Below, piece after piece: positions 27,324 through 35,151 of a stretch of DNA of 64,000 nucleotides. The stretch lies in the NCBI RefSeq assembly GCF_029936995.1, contig NZ_JAPYRE010000003.1, positions 372,001 through 436,000 on the forward strand, written 5' to 3'. Numbering within the stretch: position 1 is the stretch's first letter; each line of letters opens with the position of its first letter. This DNA is from Henriciella sp. (GTDB lineage Bacteria; Pseudomonadota; Alphaproteobacteria; Caulobacterales; Hyphomonadaceae). The position numbers and the translations under genes were made by a program. The notes under the pieces are model-generated. The model did no database searches, was not told the DNA's origin, and saw nothing but the letters and a program-made list of their open reading frames with translations.

Positions 27324-27425
27324 GATGAAGTGAAGACAGTTGGGCTCACCCGTACTAACGCCGCTAAGGCGCGTCGTAGCTCGCTTACTTGTCGAGCTGC
27401 GAAATATGCAAATATGTCCCTTGGA

Positions 27426-28586
27426 TCAAGAGTTTTTTTTGCGGTTTAGTGCATCGAAGCCCTGTTCAAGGTCTGCTCGAAGATCTTCAACATTCTCAAG
27501 CCCGGCGTGAAGTCTGATCAAGCGTCCCTGTTTCTGTTTCGTCCAGTCAGAAGAAAGTCTTGTCAGTTGTTCATCACAAGGAATGAGGAGGCTCTCAAAA
27601 CCTCCCCATGAAAAGCCGAGCTTGAAGAGCTCCAGCGCATCGATAAAGGCGTCGACATGCTCTTCTTCAGGTGCGTCCAGAATGAATGCGAAAAGACCGG
27701 AACTGCCTGAAAAATCCCGTCTCCATAAGGCATGGTCGGGATGTGAGGACAGGGCGGGGTGAATAACGGCGTTGACTGCCGCATGATCTTCAAGCCACTG
27801 TGCAAGGCTTATTGCGCTCGCTTCATGTTGAGTAAGCCGCGTAAAAAGGGTCCGTGTGCCTCTCAGGGCACTATACGCTTCTTCTGGACCGATCGAGATA
27901 CCCCAGTCATCTGTGAGCTCGCCTATCTCTCGCGCAACGTCAGGGTCGTTGCTCATGACAGCTCCGCCAAAAGCATCAGCGTGTCCTACAACATATTTTG
28001 TGAGCGCCTGAACCGACACATCCACACCGATGTTGAGCGGCTGGTGGAATATGCCTGCCGACCAGGTATTGTCCATAATTGTGCGGACACCTTGGTTTTG
28101 CGCCAAGTCTACTATTGCCGGAGTGTCGCTAATTTCAAATGTGAGCGAGCCGGGCGCTTCCAGGAATAGGGCCTTCACCGTTTCATCCAGCCTGTCCTCA
28201 ATATCTGTAATGTTCCTGGGGTCGAAGCGCACACAATCGACTCCCATGCGCTTTAGGCGGCGTTCGCAAAAACGGCGGGTCGGACCGTAGACAGAATCGG
28301 AGATCAGGACCTTGTCTCCTGCCTTTACGAGAGAAGCGACCGCCACTGCGCAAGCGCTAAGGCCAGAGGGGGTTAGCGTCGCATACTTTGCGCCTTCCAG
28401 ATCGCAGAGCGCTGCTTCTAGCTCTCTCTGTACCGATAAACCCATACGCCCATAACCAGGTTTGCGGGAATATAAGGCTTCACGATCGGGCAGGATAACA
28501 GTTGAGGCCCGCTCTACAGGAGGATTCACAGTCCTGCGGCCCGGCGATCCGGCCCGGTTATGTATGAGGCGTGTATTTCGCTTCAT
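27426..28586 (-). CDS. metC: Cystathionine beta-lyase (Cys/Met metabolism PLP enzyme)
   Basis: 386 residues from the ATG overlapping the sseA stop (ATGA); an upstream ATG at 28637 lies within sseA. RPGYGRMGLSVQRELE-like N-terminal segment, MDNTWSAGIFHQPL, and the PLP-lysine motif VQALTKYVVGHADAFGG identify the Cys/Met PLP family. Proteobacterial MetC cleaves cystathionine to homocysteine, pyruvate and ammonia. The start VNPPVERASTVILPD fits MetC better than gamma-synthases. Last gene of the cysK-sseA-metC sulfur operon. Confidence 0.9.
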   Translation of the reverse strand: MKRNTRLIHNRAGSPGRRTVNPPVERASTVILPDREALYSRKPGYGRMGLSVQRELEAALCDLEGAKYATLTPSGLSACAVAVASLVKAGDKVLISDSVYGPTRRFCERRLKRMGVDCVRFDPRNITDIEDRLDETVKALFLEAPGSLTFEISDTPAIVDLAQNQGVRTIMDNTWSAGIFHQPLNIGVDVSVQALTKYVVGHADAFGGAVMSNDPDVAREIGELTDDWGISIGPEEAYSALRGTRTLFTRLTQHEASAISLAQWLEDHAAVNAVIHPALSSHPDHALWRRDFSGSSGLFAFILDAPEEEHVDAFIDALELFKLGFSWGGFESLLIPCDEQLTRLSSDWTKQKQGRLIRLHAGLENVEDLRADLEQGFDALNRKKNS

Positions 28587-29428
28587 GTCTTCCAAACTTC
28601 TACCGGGTTTTTCTCTCCACGCCCCCATTCGGACCATGATCCATCATAGATGGCCACCTCCCAGTTCCCGAGCTCCGCCAATGCAAGGGCAATTATCGCA
28701 GCAGACACACCCGAGCCGCAGCTCGCGATTGCTGGAGAAGAGGCATAGGGCCTAACGATCCCATCCAAATGAACCTTATCAAGCAATCTGCCGTCCTCAC
28801 GGACGAGCTCGCTTGCAGGCACATTCATGCTGCCCGGAATATGTCCCGGTTTCAACTCTCGCCGGGGCTCCGGTTTTCGGCCGGCGAAACGGTCAGCTGG
28901 CCGTGCATCCAGGACAGGGGGGCGCTTCATTGTAAGCGTGTCAGCAACCTGATCAGCAGATACAACAAGCTCGGGCTTTGGGGCCGCAGTGAAATGAGCT
29001 GCGGCCTCAGGGGCGGTTGCCCCGGATTCAGTTTCACCTCCTGACTCCAGCCAAGCCTGTAAACCGCCGTTCAGCACAGACACGTTTTCATGTCCCATTG
29101 TCCGGAACATCCACCAGACACGCGCTGAAGCAAAAAAGTTATTGCAATCATAGACAACTACATGCGTGTCGCCGCCAATTCCCATCTCCTCAACTGAGGC
29201 AGTAAATATCTCTGGTCCTGGCATCATGTGAGGCAGATCACTGCTACTGTCTGCAATCACATCTATGTCAAAAAACTGCGCGCCCGGAATATGGCGACGG
29301 TCATATGCAGCACGGCCAGCATCGGGCTCGGCAACCCAGGCTGGAAACCAGCTTCCATCGAGAATGCGCACGTCACTGGCTGACTTGTTGGCTTGTAGCC
29401 AGTCTGCTGAAACGAGCGGCGAGGGCAT
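28583..29428 (-). CDS. sseA: 3-mercaptopyruvate sulfurtransferase (tandem rhodanese)
   Basis: 281 residues with two rhodanese domains. The first is non-catalytic (VVYDCNNFFASARVWWMFR, about 92-110); the second carries the active-site loop CGSGVSA (about 239-245), typical of mercaptopyruvate sulfurtransferase rather than thiosulfate:cyanide rhodanese (CRxGx). It transfers sulfane sulfur from 3-mercaptopyruvate to thiol acceptors. It starts four bases after cysK and overlaps metC. Confidence 0.94.
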   Translation of the reverse strand: MPSPLVSADWLQANKSASDVRILDGSWFPAWVAEPDAGRAAYDRRHIPGAQFFDIDVIADSSSDLPHMMPGPEIFTASVEEMGIGGDTHVVVYDCNNFFASARVWWMFRTMGHENVSVLNGGLQAWLESGGETESGATAPEAAAHFTAAPKPELVVSADQVADTLTMKRPPVLDARPADRFAGRKPEPRRELKPGHIPGSMNVPASELVREDGRLLDKVHLDGIVRPYASSPAIASCGSGVSAAIIALALAELGNWEVAIYDGSWSEWGRGEKNPVEVWKT

Positions 29429-29432
29429 AAAC

Positions 29433-30434
29433 TCACACTTCCATCCATGGAGGAACGGGAAGGTCCTTGGTTTGCAGGAACTCAGGGTTGAACAGCTTTG
29501 ATTGATACCGGTTACCGTAGTCGCAGAGAATGGTCACTATTGTGTGGCCGGGGCCAAGCTCCTCAGCGAGCTTCACTGCGCCAGCAATATTGATACCCGA
29601 GGAACCCCCGAGGCACAGGCCTTCATGCATGATCAGATCATAGATGATGTTCAACGCTTCAGGGTCTTCACAACGATAGGCATGGTCAATCTCGAGTTCT
29701 TCGATATTCCTGGTGATCCGACCTTGTCCGATGCCCTCTGTTATAGATGTCCCTTCGGCTTTAAGTTCCCCATTCTTGTAATATTCATAGAGTGCAGCAC
29801 CACCAGGGTCGGCGAGCCCGATCTTTATGCGACTGTTCTTCTCTTTAAGGGCCTGCGCCACACCGGCAAGCGTTCCGCCAGAGCCGACCGCGCAAATGAA
29901 CCCATCGACCTTGCCATCTGTTTGTTCCCAGATTTCCTGGCCAGTGGTCTGATAATGGGCATCGCGATTGGCGACATTATCGAACTGGTTGGCCCAGATA
30001 GCGCCGTTCGGTTCGGTCTCGGCGAGCTCTTCGGCAAGCCGTCCTGAATAACGCGCATAGTGGTTGGGATTGGAGTAGGGCACAGCATCCACTTCAATGA
30101 GCTCGGCACCAAAGAGTTTTACCGCGTTTTTCTTTTCCGCACTCTGCGTGCGCGGCATGACAATGACCACGCGATAGCCAAGTGCACTGCCGACCAATGC
30201 CAGGCCAATGCCGGTGTTGCCGGCAGTCCCTTCAACAATAGTCCCACCAGGCTTCAGCAGACCTGAGGCTTCGGCATCCCGGACAATACCGAGCGCTGCT
30301 CTGTCTTTGACCGATTGTCCCGGATTCAGGAATTCCGCTTTGCCCAGAATTGTACAGCCGGTCTCTTCGGAGACGCGCTTGAGCTTGATGAGTGGTGTAT
30401 TCCCGATGGCATCGAGTACCGAATTGAGCACCAT
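29433..30434 (-). CDS. cysK: Cysteine synthase A
   Basis: 333 residues of fold-type II PLP enzymes. PGQSVKDRAA holds the PLP lysine (about Lys43); EGTAGNTGIG (about 68-77) is the substrate loop, with alanine where many CysK have serine; GSGGTLAG binds PLP phosphate. It makes cysteine from O-acetylserine and sulfide. First gene of a three-gene sulfur unit: the sequence of functions (make cysteine, move sulfur, cleave cystathionine) is consistent. It is divergent from the chrR-like gene. Confidence 0.92.
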   Translation of the reverse strand: MVLNSVLDAIGNTPLIKLKRVSEETGCTILGKAEFLNPGQSVKDRAALGIVRDAEASGLLKPGGTIVEGTAGNTGIGLALVGSALGYRVVIVMPRTQSAEKKNAVKLFGAELIEVDAVPYSNPNHYARYSGRLAEELAETEPNGAIWANQFDNVANRDAHYQTTGQEIWEQTDGKVDGFICAVGSGGTLAGVAQALKEKNSRIKIGLADPGGAALYEYYKNGELKAEGTSITEGIGQGRITRNIEELEIDHAYRCEDPEALNIIYDLIMHEGLCLGGSSGINIAGAVKLAEELGPGHTIVTILCDYGNRYQSKLFNPEFLQTKDLPVPPWMEV

Positions 30435-30500
30435 GACAGAAGTCTCCAGTCAAATGAGCCATTTAGCGTTGCGAACAGGCGGTGACAACACCGCCGTAAG

Positions 30501-30531
30501 TGATCCGCAAGTGTGGGCCGGACGTATAAGA
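30501..30531 (+). promoter_or_regulatory. ECF-type promoter of the chrR-like operon
   Basis: TGATCC (30501-30506), an 18-base spacer, then TATAAGA (30525-30531), 31 bases before the chrR-like start. TGATCC is the -35 element recalled for RpoE/ChrR (singlet-oxygen) promoters in Rhodobacter, with TAAGA-like -10 elements. The same architecture recurs upstream of phrB. Confidence 0.72.
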
Positions 30532-30562
30532 GATATAACACAGGAACTGGAGCTTCAGCCCC

Positions 30563-31093
30563 ATGACTTCATCGGAGATCTATTCGGCATTCATGCTCGA
30601 CCATGTCGCGGGCAATCTTTCTCCCGCGATGCATCTCGCTGCTGATATCCACCGGCTCATGTCCAGTCATGGAGAGGATGCAAGCACACTCTGGGAAGCA
30701 GTCAGAATGGCGCTGATGGAAAAGGATAGTCTTGAGACTTATCTATCTTCGCAGAACAGGCAGATCGCTCTGGCACTGGATGTTATTCATTCGGATTTTG
30801 ACAGGATTCGGTGGCGGCGTGGCCTGTCCGGCGTCTTATATGCCAAAGGCGCTGTGAAACATGGCCAGCTCATGAGGCTTCGGCCAAATCAGAGCGCATA
30901 TTCGCATGGGCACTCCAAACTGGAAGCGACCGTTGTTCTCGAGGGGGCACTGGATGATGGAATCGGCAGGTATTATCCGGGAGACATTCTGCTCGCTGAG
31001 CCCGGTATCAAGCATAAACCAGCATCATACGGGAACAATGCATGCACGTGCTTTGTTGCTCGTACACCCAAACCGTTCTGGAGGTTTACATGA
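30563..31093 (+). CDS. ChrR-like cupin protein with degenerate zinc-finger domain
   Basis: 176 residues aligning over full length with ChrR, the zinc anti-sigma factor of RpoE. In the N-terminal domain (MLDHVAGNLSPAMHLAADIHRL) one histidine is kept, but the two cysteines of the HxxxCxxC zinc site are absent (IHRLMSSHG). The C-terminal cupin is intact: HGHSKLEATVVLEG gives His, His and Glu ligands, and IKHKP gives the fourth. This suggests a protein that keeps a sensing cupin but may not hold a sigma factor by the standard zinc fold. No sigma gene adjoins it. It overlaps the DUF6134 gene (ATGA). Confidence 0.82.
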   Translation: MTSSEIYSAFMLDHVAGNLSPAMHLAADIHRLMSSHGEDASTLWEAVRMALMEKDSLETYLSSQNRQIALALDVIHSDFDRIRWRRGLSGVLYAKGAVKHGQLMRLRPNQSAYSHGHSKLEATVVLEGALDDGIGRYYPGDILLAEPGIKHKPASYGNNACTCFVARTPKPFWRFT

Positions 31094-31797
31094 TCCGCAT
31101 ATCAATAGCCGCAGTCACAGCGAGTGTGTTGACGTACGGTGTTCACGCGGACACCAGCGACCAGCCAGATGACCAAGGACCTGTGTCCACAGAAGCCCCA
31201 CAGGCATGGAAACCACAGGATGGCGATACAATTAGGTTTAATGTGTATCGAAAGGGCGACACGAAATTCGGCTCTCATACAGTGAATTTCAATGTTGAAT
31301 CTGATGGCAACTTTACTGCGACATCGGAGGTAGACCTGAAGGCAGGGCTCGGCCCTATTACGGTATTCAGGTACACCTTGAATGCAACGGAGACATGGGA
31401 GGACGGCAAGCTCGTGCAGCTTGACGGAAATACCAACGATGATGGAGACAACGAGCAGGTCTCTGCATCACTAGAGGGCGGTGCCCTTCAGGTCGACGGA
31501 TCAGGCTATACAGGAAAAGCACCATTGGGTGTGATCCCCTCCAGTCACTGGAATATCCAGCAAGTTTTCAGCTCAGAAATTCTTTCCACGGAATCAGGTC
31601 AACTTCTTGAAACCAAGGCGACGCGCATAGGTGAAGAAACCCTGGAGATTGATGGCCAGAGCGTCGACACGGTTCATTATCGTCTTGTCTCGGATCTGAC
31701 GGTGGACCTCTGGTACGATGAGCAGAATCGCTGGGTACAGCTCAGCTTTGAAGCTCGGGGACAGAAAATCGACTACAGGCTGGCATCCCTCTACTGA
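31090..31797 (+). CDS. Exported DUF6134-like protein
   Basis: 235 residues with a signal peptide (MIRISIAAVTASVLTYGVHA). The mature part, beta-rich with FRYTLNATETWEDGKLVQLDGNTNDDG near 95-120, resembles DUF6134 proteins, a periplasmic family of unknown function often found in Alphaproteobacteria. TGGAGG lies five bases before the ATG, which overlaps the chrR-like stop. Association with cfa, DUF1365 and photolyase genes hints at an envelope or membrane-lipid role under photo-oxidative stress. It ends exactly where cfa ends on the other strand. Confidence 0.75.
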   Translation: MIRISIAAVTASVLTYGVHADTSDQPDDQGPVSTEAPQAWKPQDGDTIRFNVYRKGDTKFGSHTVNFNVESDGNFTATSEVDLKAGLGPITVFRYTLNATETWEDGKLVQLDGNTNDDGDNEQVSASLEGGALQVDGSGYTGKAPLGVIPSSHWNIQQVFSSEILSTESGQLLETKATRIGEETLEIDGQSVDTVHYRLVSDLTVDLWYDEQNRWVQLSFEARGQKIDYRLASLY

Positions 31798-33018
31798 TCA
31801 GGCTTTTGCCAGCTGGAACTGACCCACATTTATACGCTCATTACGAAAACCGGCTTCACAGTAACTCAGATAGAAGCGCCACAGACGACGAAACCGCTCG
31901 TCGAAGTCTAGTGTTTGAATATGGTGCCACGCTTCTTCAAAGCGCTCAGCCCATAGTTTTAGCGTTCTTGCATAGTCCTGGCCAAAATAGTGAACGCCTT
32001 TGTAGCTCAGTCCTGCCCCAGAAAAGGATGACTTCAGTGCATTTTCACTGGGCAACATGCCGCCTGGAAAGATGTAACGTTGTATGAAATCAGCACGTTT
32101 GCGGTAGCGCCGGAAGAGGTCATCATCGATTGTAATAATCTGCAGAACCGCTCTGCCCCCATCCTTGAGGCTATTATGGACCTTGTCGAAATAGCTTGGC
32201 CAGTATGCTTCACCGACAGCCTCAAACATCTCGATTGAAGCAACGCCATCATATTGGCCTTCATGGTCACGATAGTCTTCAAGTCTGACCTCGACCCGGT
32301 CGGCCAATCCGGCTCTGGCAACGCGCTCCATGGCATATGCGCGCTGGGCCTCCGAAATGGTCAGACAAGTCACTTTTGATCCGCATGAGCGTGCAACATG
32401 CTCGGCGAAGCCTCCCCAACCGCAACCGATTTCGAGAATATGACTATCCGGCCCGGCTCCCAGGGTTTCGGCGATCTGTTGGTATTTGGCGGTCTGTCCC
32501 TGTTCAAGCGACATGTTTGGCCGGTCAAAGAGCGCAGAGGAATACGTCATCGTTTCATCCAGCCAGGCGGAATAGAAATCATTGCCCAGATCATAGTGGG
32601 CCATGATGTTCCTGCGCGCACCGGCCTTGCTGTTGCGATTGAAGAAGTGACGGACATTATTGATCGCCTTGACCAGAGATCCCCCTACAGCAAGTTTTCC
32701 TGCGGCCTCAAAGTTTGCGGAGAAGAATTCGAGTACAGCCGTAAGGTCTGGTGTAGACCATTCGCCATCCATGTAGCTTTCTGCAAACCCTATATCGCCG
32801 CCTGCCAGGGCGCGTTTGGCAAAGCCATATTGATGAACTTCCACAACGGCTGACGGGCCTGGCTGCCCCTGATCGAAGAGGACCGAGCGCCCATCTGGAA
32901 GGTCAAAACGTAGTGAACCGGATTCTGCTCTCAGCAAGATCAACCCGGCAAGACGAAAGCTCGCCGGGACATTCTGGAGCGTCCTCAGATTTGAAACGCT
33001 TGCTTCTATCACTGCCAT
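31798..33018 (-). CDS. cfa: Cyclopropane-fatty-acyl-phospholipid synthase family methyltransferase
   Basis: 406 residues; an upstream ATG at 33060 also exists but lies before the DUF1365 stop. The N-terminal lipid-binding region (about 60-150) precedes the SAM methyltransferase core: YDLGNDFYSAWLDETMTYSSALF, VLEIGCGWGGFAEH-like HILEIGCGWGGFAEHVA, SIEMFEAVGEAYW. It transfers a methylene or methyl group from SAM to unsaturated phospholipid acyl chains. Homologues in the Rhodobacter RpoE regulon act in light/singlet-oxygen stress. Last gene of the phrB operon. Confidence 0.93.
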   Translation of the reverse strand: MAVIEASVSNLRTLQNVPASFRLAGLILLRAESGSLRFDLPDGRSVLFDQGQPGPSAVVEVHQYGFAKRALAGGDIGFAESYMDGEWSTPDLTAVLEFFSANFEAAGKLAVGGSLVKAINNVRHFFNRNSKAGARRNIMAHYDLGNDFYSAWLDETMTYSSALFDRPNMSLEQGQTAKYQQIAETLGAGPDSHILEIGCGWGGFAEHVARSCGSKVTCLTISEAQRAYAMERVARAGLADRVEVRLEDYRDHEGQYDGVASIEMFEAVGEAYWPSYFDKVHNSLKDGGRAVLQIITIDDDLFRRYRKRADFIQRYIFPGGMLPSENALKSSFSGAGLSYKGVHYFGQDYARTLKLWAERFEEAWHHIQTLDFDERFRRLWRFYLSYCEAGFRNERINVGQFQLAKA

Positions 33019-33037
33019 ATCCAGACTGTTCCTCGCT

Positions 33038-33826
33038 TTATGTCGTCTGATGACCGTCATGCGCGACGGTTGGACTATCTACCTGTTTACGGGGCTTGCG
33101 ATGATAGCGCGCCCCCTTGACCCAGAGTTTCAGGGCCTCCCAGTGGATACCCAGACTAACACCAATTGTTGAAAACGGCATCTTCAGGGCCGTGGTGGCC
33201 AAGGCCGAGGTCGTGGCTGGTTCAGCCCGGGTAACCAGCGTTGCCGAATGTACGGGCTTTCCCTCTTTCAGCGTGGTCACACCGAGGCGCAACGCTTCCG
33301 GATTGTATTGCAGGGAGAAGGCGTAACGTCCCGACACGTCGAAGAACGGCGAGACATGAAATGATTTCGGCGCTTCATGTCTGCTCCAGCGGCCATCCAG
33401 AGAAGCTGCATAAGCATGCTTTTCCCCGAATGTATTGCGGACCTCGTACAGTATTGCTTGAGGCTCGTTCGCGTCATTCATGGCGATCCAGAGCGACAGG
33501 GGGGCAAACTTATAGAACATGTGCCGGGGAAATGTGACGAGCCTGATCGCTCCATCGGGAATATCGATTCCAGCCTTCTTGAATTCGTTTTCTGCCCACG
33601 GGCGAAGAGGCTGCCTCTTGAGTGCACCATGATCGCGCTGCCGAAATGAAAACAGGGCAGGTTTCTCGATGCTGAAGAGGCTCGACACCATGCCGGCATC
33701 GTCAAGCCGATCTATGTCGATATCCACCATGGCGATACGATAGCGAAATGACGATTGGAATGGCGTAAAACGCCTGTGAACCGTCTCGCCACGCTGCAGG
33801 AGGAGGGGAGCGGCTGACAAACTCAC
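33038..33826 (-). CDS. DUF1365 family protein
   Basis: 262 residues from a GTG overlapping the stop of the FAD gene (GTGA). VHRRFTPFQSSFRYRIAMVDIDID, FGEKHAYAA, and MNVSPFFDVSGRYAF-like FHVSPFFDVSGRYAFSLQ are DUF1365 patterns. The family's biochemical role is unknown, but it is nearly always found between an FAD amine-oxidase-like gene and cfa, as here, and is part of singlet-oxygen regulons, which suggests fatty acyl modification. Confidence 0.88.
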   Translation of the reverse strand: MSLSAAPLLLQRGETVHRRFTPFQSSFRYRIAMVDIDIDRLDDAGMVSSLFSIEKPALFSFRQRDHGALKRQPLRPWAENEFKKAGIDIPDGAIRLVTFPRHMFYKFAPLSLWIAMNDANEPQAILYEVRNTFGEKHAYAASLDGRWSRHEAPKSFHVSPFFDVSGRYAFSLQYNPEALRLGVTTLKEGKPVHSATLVTRAEPATTSALATTALKMPFSTIGVSLGIHWEALKLWVKGARYHRKPRKQVDSPTVAHDGHQTT

Positions 33827-35151
33827 GATACAATGTTCGAACTGGCCGGCCGCACAGGATACAGCGGGATTGAGCGTTGTTCCACGAGGTCCACTCCCGA
33901 AGCGGCCCACTCCACCTGTCCACCCAGGGACAAGGCTGCTCGCAACCCGCTTTTCAAGCCATCCTCATGAAAGCCATTGCCTAACCATGCACCTGAAAAC
34001 CAGACATTGTCCCGGCCCTGTCGACGCTCAAGAGAGCGCACGGCTGCATAGGCAGCTCCGTCGAACTGAGGATGGTCGAAAACAAACGTGTCAAATGTAT
34101 CCGCTTCAGCTGGCGGAACGGCAGGGTTCAGCGTTACGAAAAGAGGGCACTGTGCCGGAAGCGACTGAAGGCGGTTCATCCAGTAGCTCAGGCAGATGTC
34201 ATTTCCCGTCGAATGCTTATCCAGAACATTCCAGCTTGCCCATGCAGACCTACGTTTGGGCATATAGCGGGGATCCTTATGGAGGTAGACAGTGTTCGGC
34301 CTGTAGCGCACTGAATTGAGCAGGAATTTCTCTTCACTGAAACTGTCATCCAGAATCTTGCGTGCCGTATCTGAGTGTGTAGCAAGAATCACTTCATCAA
34401 AAATTTCACTCGGACGGCTATCAAAATCGAGTCTCACACGCTCGCCGAAACTGCTGACCTGCCGAACTCCGCAGCCGAGTTTCAGCCTGTTGCCAAGCTG
34501 GGCCGCCACACGGTTTACATAGGCCTGAGAGCCGCCCGATACAGTACGCCATTTCGGGCGTTCCTTATGCATCAGGCGATGATTGTCGAAAAACTGGAAG
34601 AAGCTTTTTGCTGGATAATCCATGATCTCCCCTGGCGGGGTAGACCAGATCGCCCCCCCCATTGGGAGAATATAATTGTTGCAGAAATCGCGGCTGAAGC
34701 CGTGATGCTTCAACCACACGCCGAGACTTTCTTCTGTGACGACGCCATTCGCAAGTTCAGCACGTGCGATGTCATTGAATTTCAGGATCGTGCGCCAGAA
34801 CCTGTGAAATCTCGGCCTGAAGAGGTTGCGCTTGCTCGCAAACATCCCTCGCGCTGTAGAAGCCCATTCGAAACCTTCCGGGTTAGAAACGGCAAAACTC
34901 ATATCGCTTTGCTGCGTCTCCACACCTAGCGCCCGAAAGAAGCCCGTGAGGTTCGGGTAGTTCTCGCCGTTATAAACGATGAAGCCCACATCGACATTTA
35001 CCGGGGTGCCATCATAGTCGATCGAGACAGTATGAGCATGACCGCCGGCGCGGTTGCGCGCCTCGAACACGCTCACGTTCGCAGTGTCTTTCAAAGCATA
35101 TGCAGCACCCAGGCCGCTTATGCCGGAGCCAATTACTGCGATCTTTCTCAT
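33823..35151 (-). CDS. FAD-dependent amine oxidase-like protein (COG2907 type)
   Basis: 442 residues. The N-terminal dinucleotide fold reads GSGISGLGAA (about 8-17), with FEARNRAGGHAHT shortly after. A second FAD contact is near the end (NVWFSGAWLGNGFHEDGLKSG). This type, predicted NAD/FAD-binding, accompanies DUF1365 and Cfa and may carry out desaturation or oxidation of lipid chains; direct evidence is lacking. It overlaps phrB by four bases (ATGA) and the DUF1365 gene by four bases (GTGA). Confidence 0.88.
   Translation of the reverse strand: MRKIAVIGSGISGLGAAYALKDTANVSVFEARNRAGGHAHTVSIDYDGTPVNVDVGFIVYNGENYPNLTGFFRALGVETQQSDMSFAVSNPEGFEWASTARGMFASKRNLFRPRFHRFWRTILKFNDIARAELANGVVTEESLGVWLKHHGFSRDFCNNYILPMGGAIWSTPPGEIMDYPAKSFFQFFDNHRLMHKERPKWRTVSGGSQAYVNRVAAQLGNRLKLGCGVRQVSSFGERVRLDFDSRPSEIFDEVILATHSDTARKILDDSFSEEKFLLNSVRYRPNTVYLHKDPRYMPKRRSAWASWNVLDKHSTGNDICLSYWMNRLQSLPAQCPLFVTLNPAVPPAEADTFDTFVFDHPQFDGAAYAAVRSLERRQGRDNVWFSGAWLGNGFHEDGLKSGLRAALSLGGQVEWAASGVDLVEQRSIPLYPVRPASSNIVS

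Larger units (their letters stand above)
27047..27425 (-). promoter_or_regulatory. Structured 5' leader of the ornithine decarboxylase gene (speF-type candidate)
   Basis: About 379 bases lie between metC and the decarboxylase gene. On the - strand, in transcript order, are an AGCTCG/CGAGCT hairpin (27380-27400 region), ACTGACC-GGA-GGTCAGT (27323-27307) whose loop and stem contain the GGAGG of the leader ORF, the 51-codon ORF, GCGGGC-ATT-GCCCGC starting on the last base of its stop codon (27150-27136), GTAGT/ACTAC (27120-27101), and CTGACC-GAAA-GGTCAG (27084-27069). The first and last hairpins have the same arms, so they can exchange partners. A speF RNA element upstream of alphaproteobacterial ornithine decarboxylase genes has been described; membership is inferred from position and strand only. 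Confidence 0.7.

Noticed and set aside
27423-27428. TGATCC on the - strand just upstream of the ornithine decarboxylase leader
   Set aside because: After 18 bases the sequence reads TTTC rather than TAT, so it does not fit the promoter pattern of the photolyase and chrR-like operons; it also lies over the end of metC.
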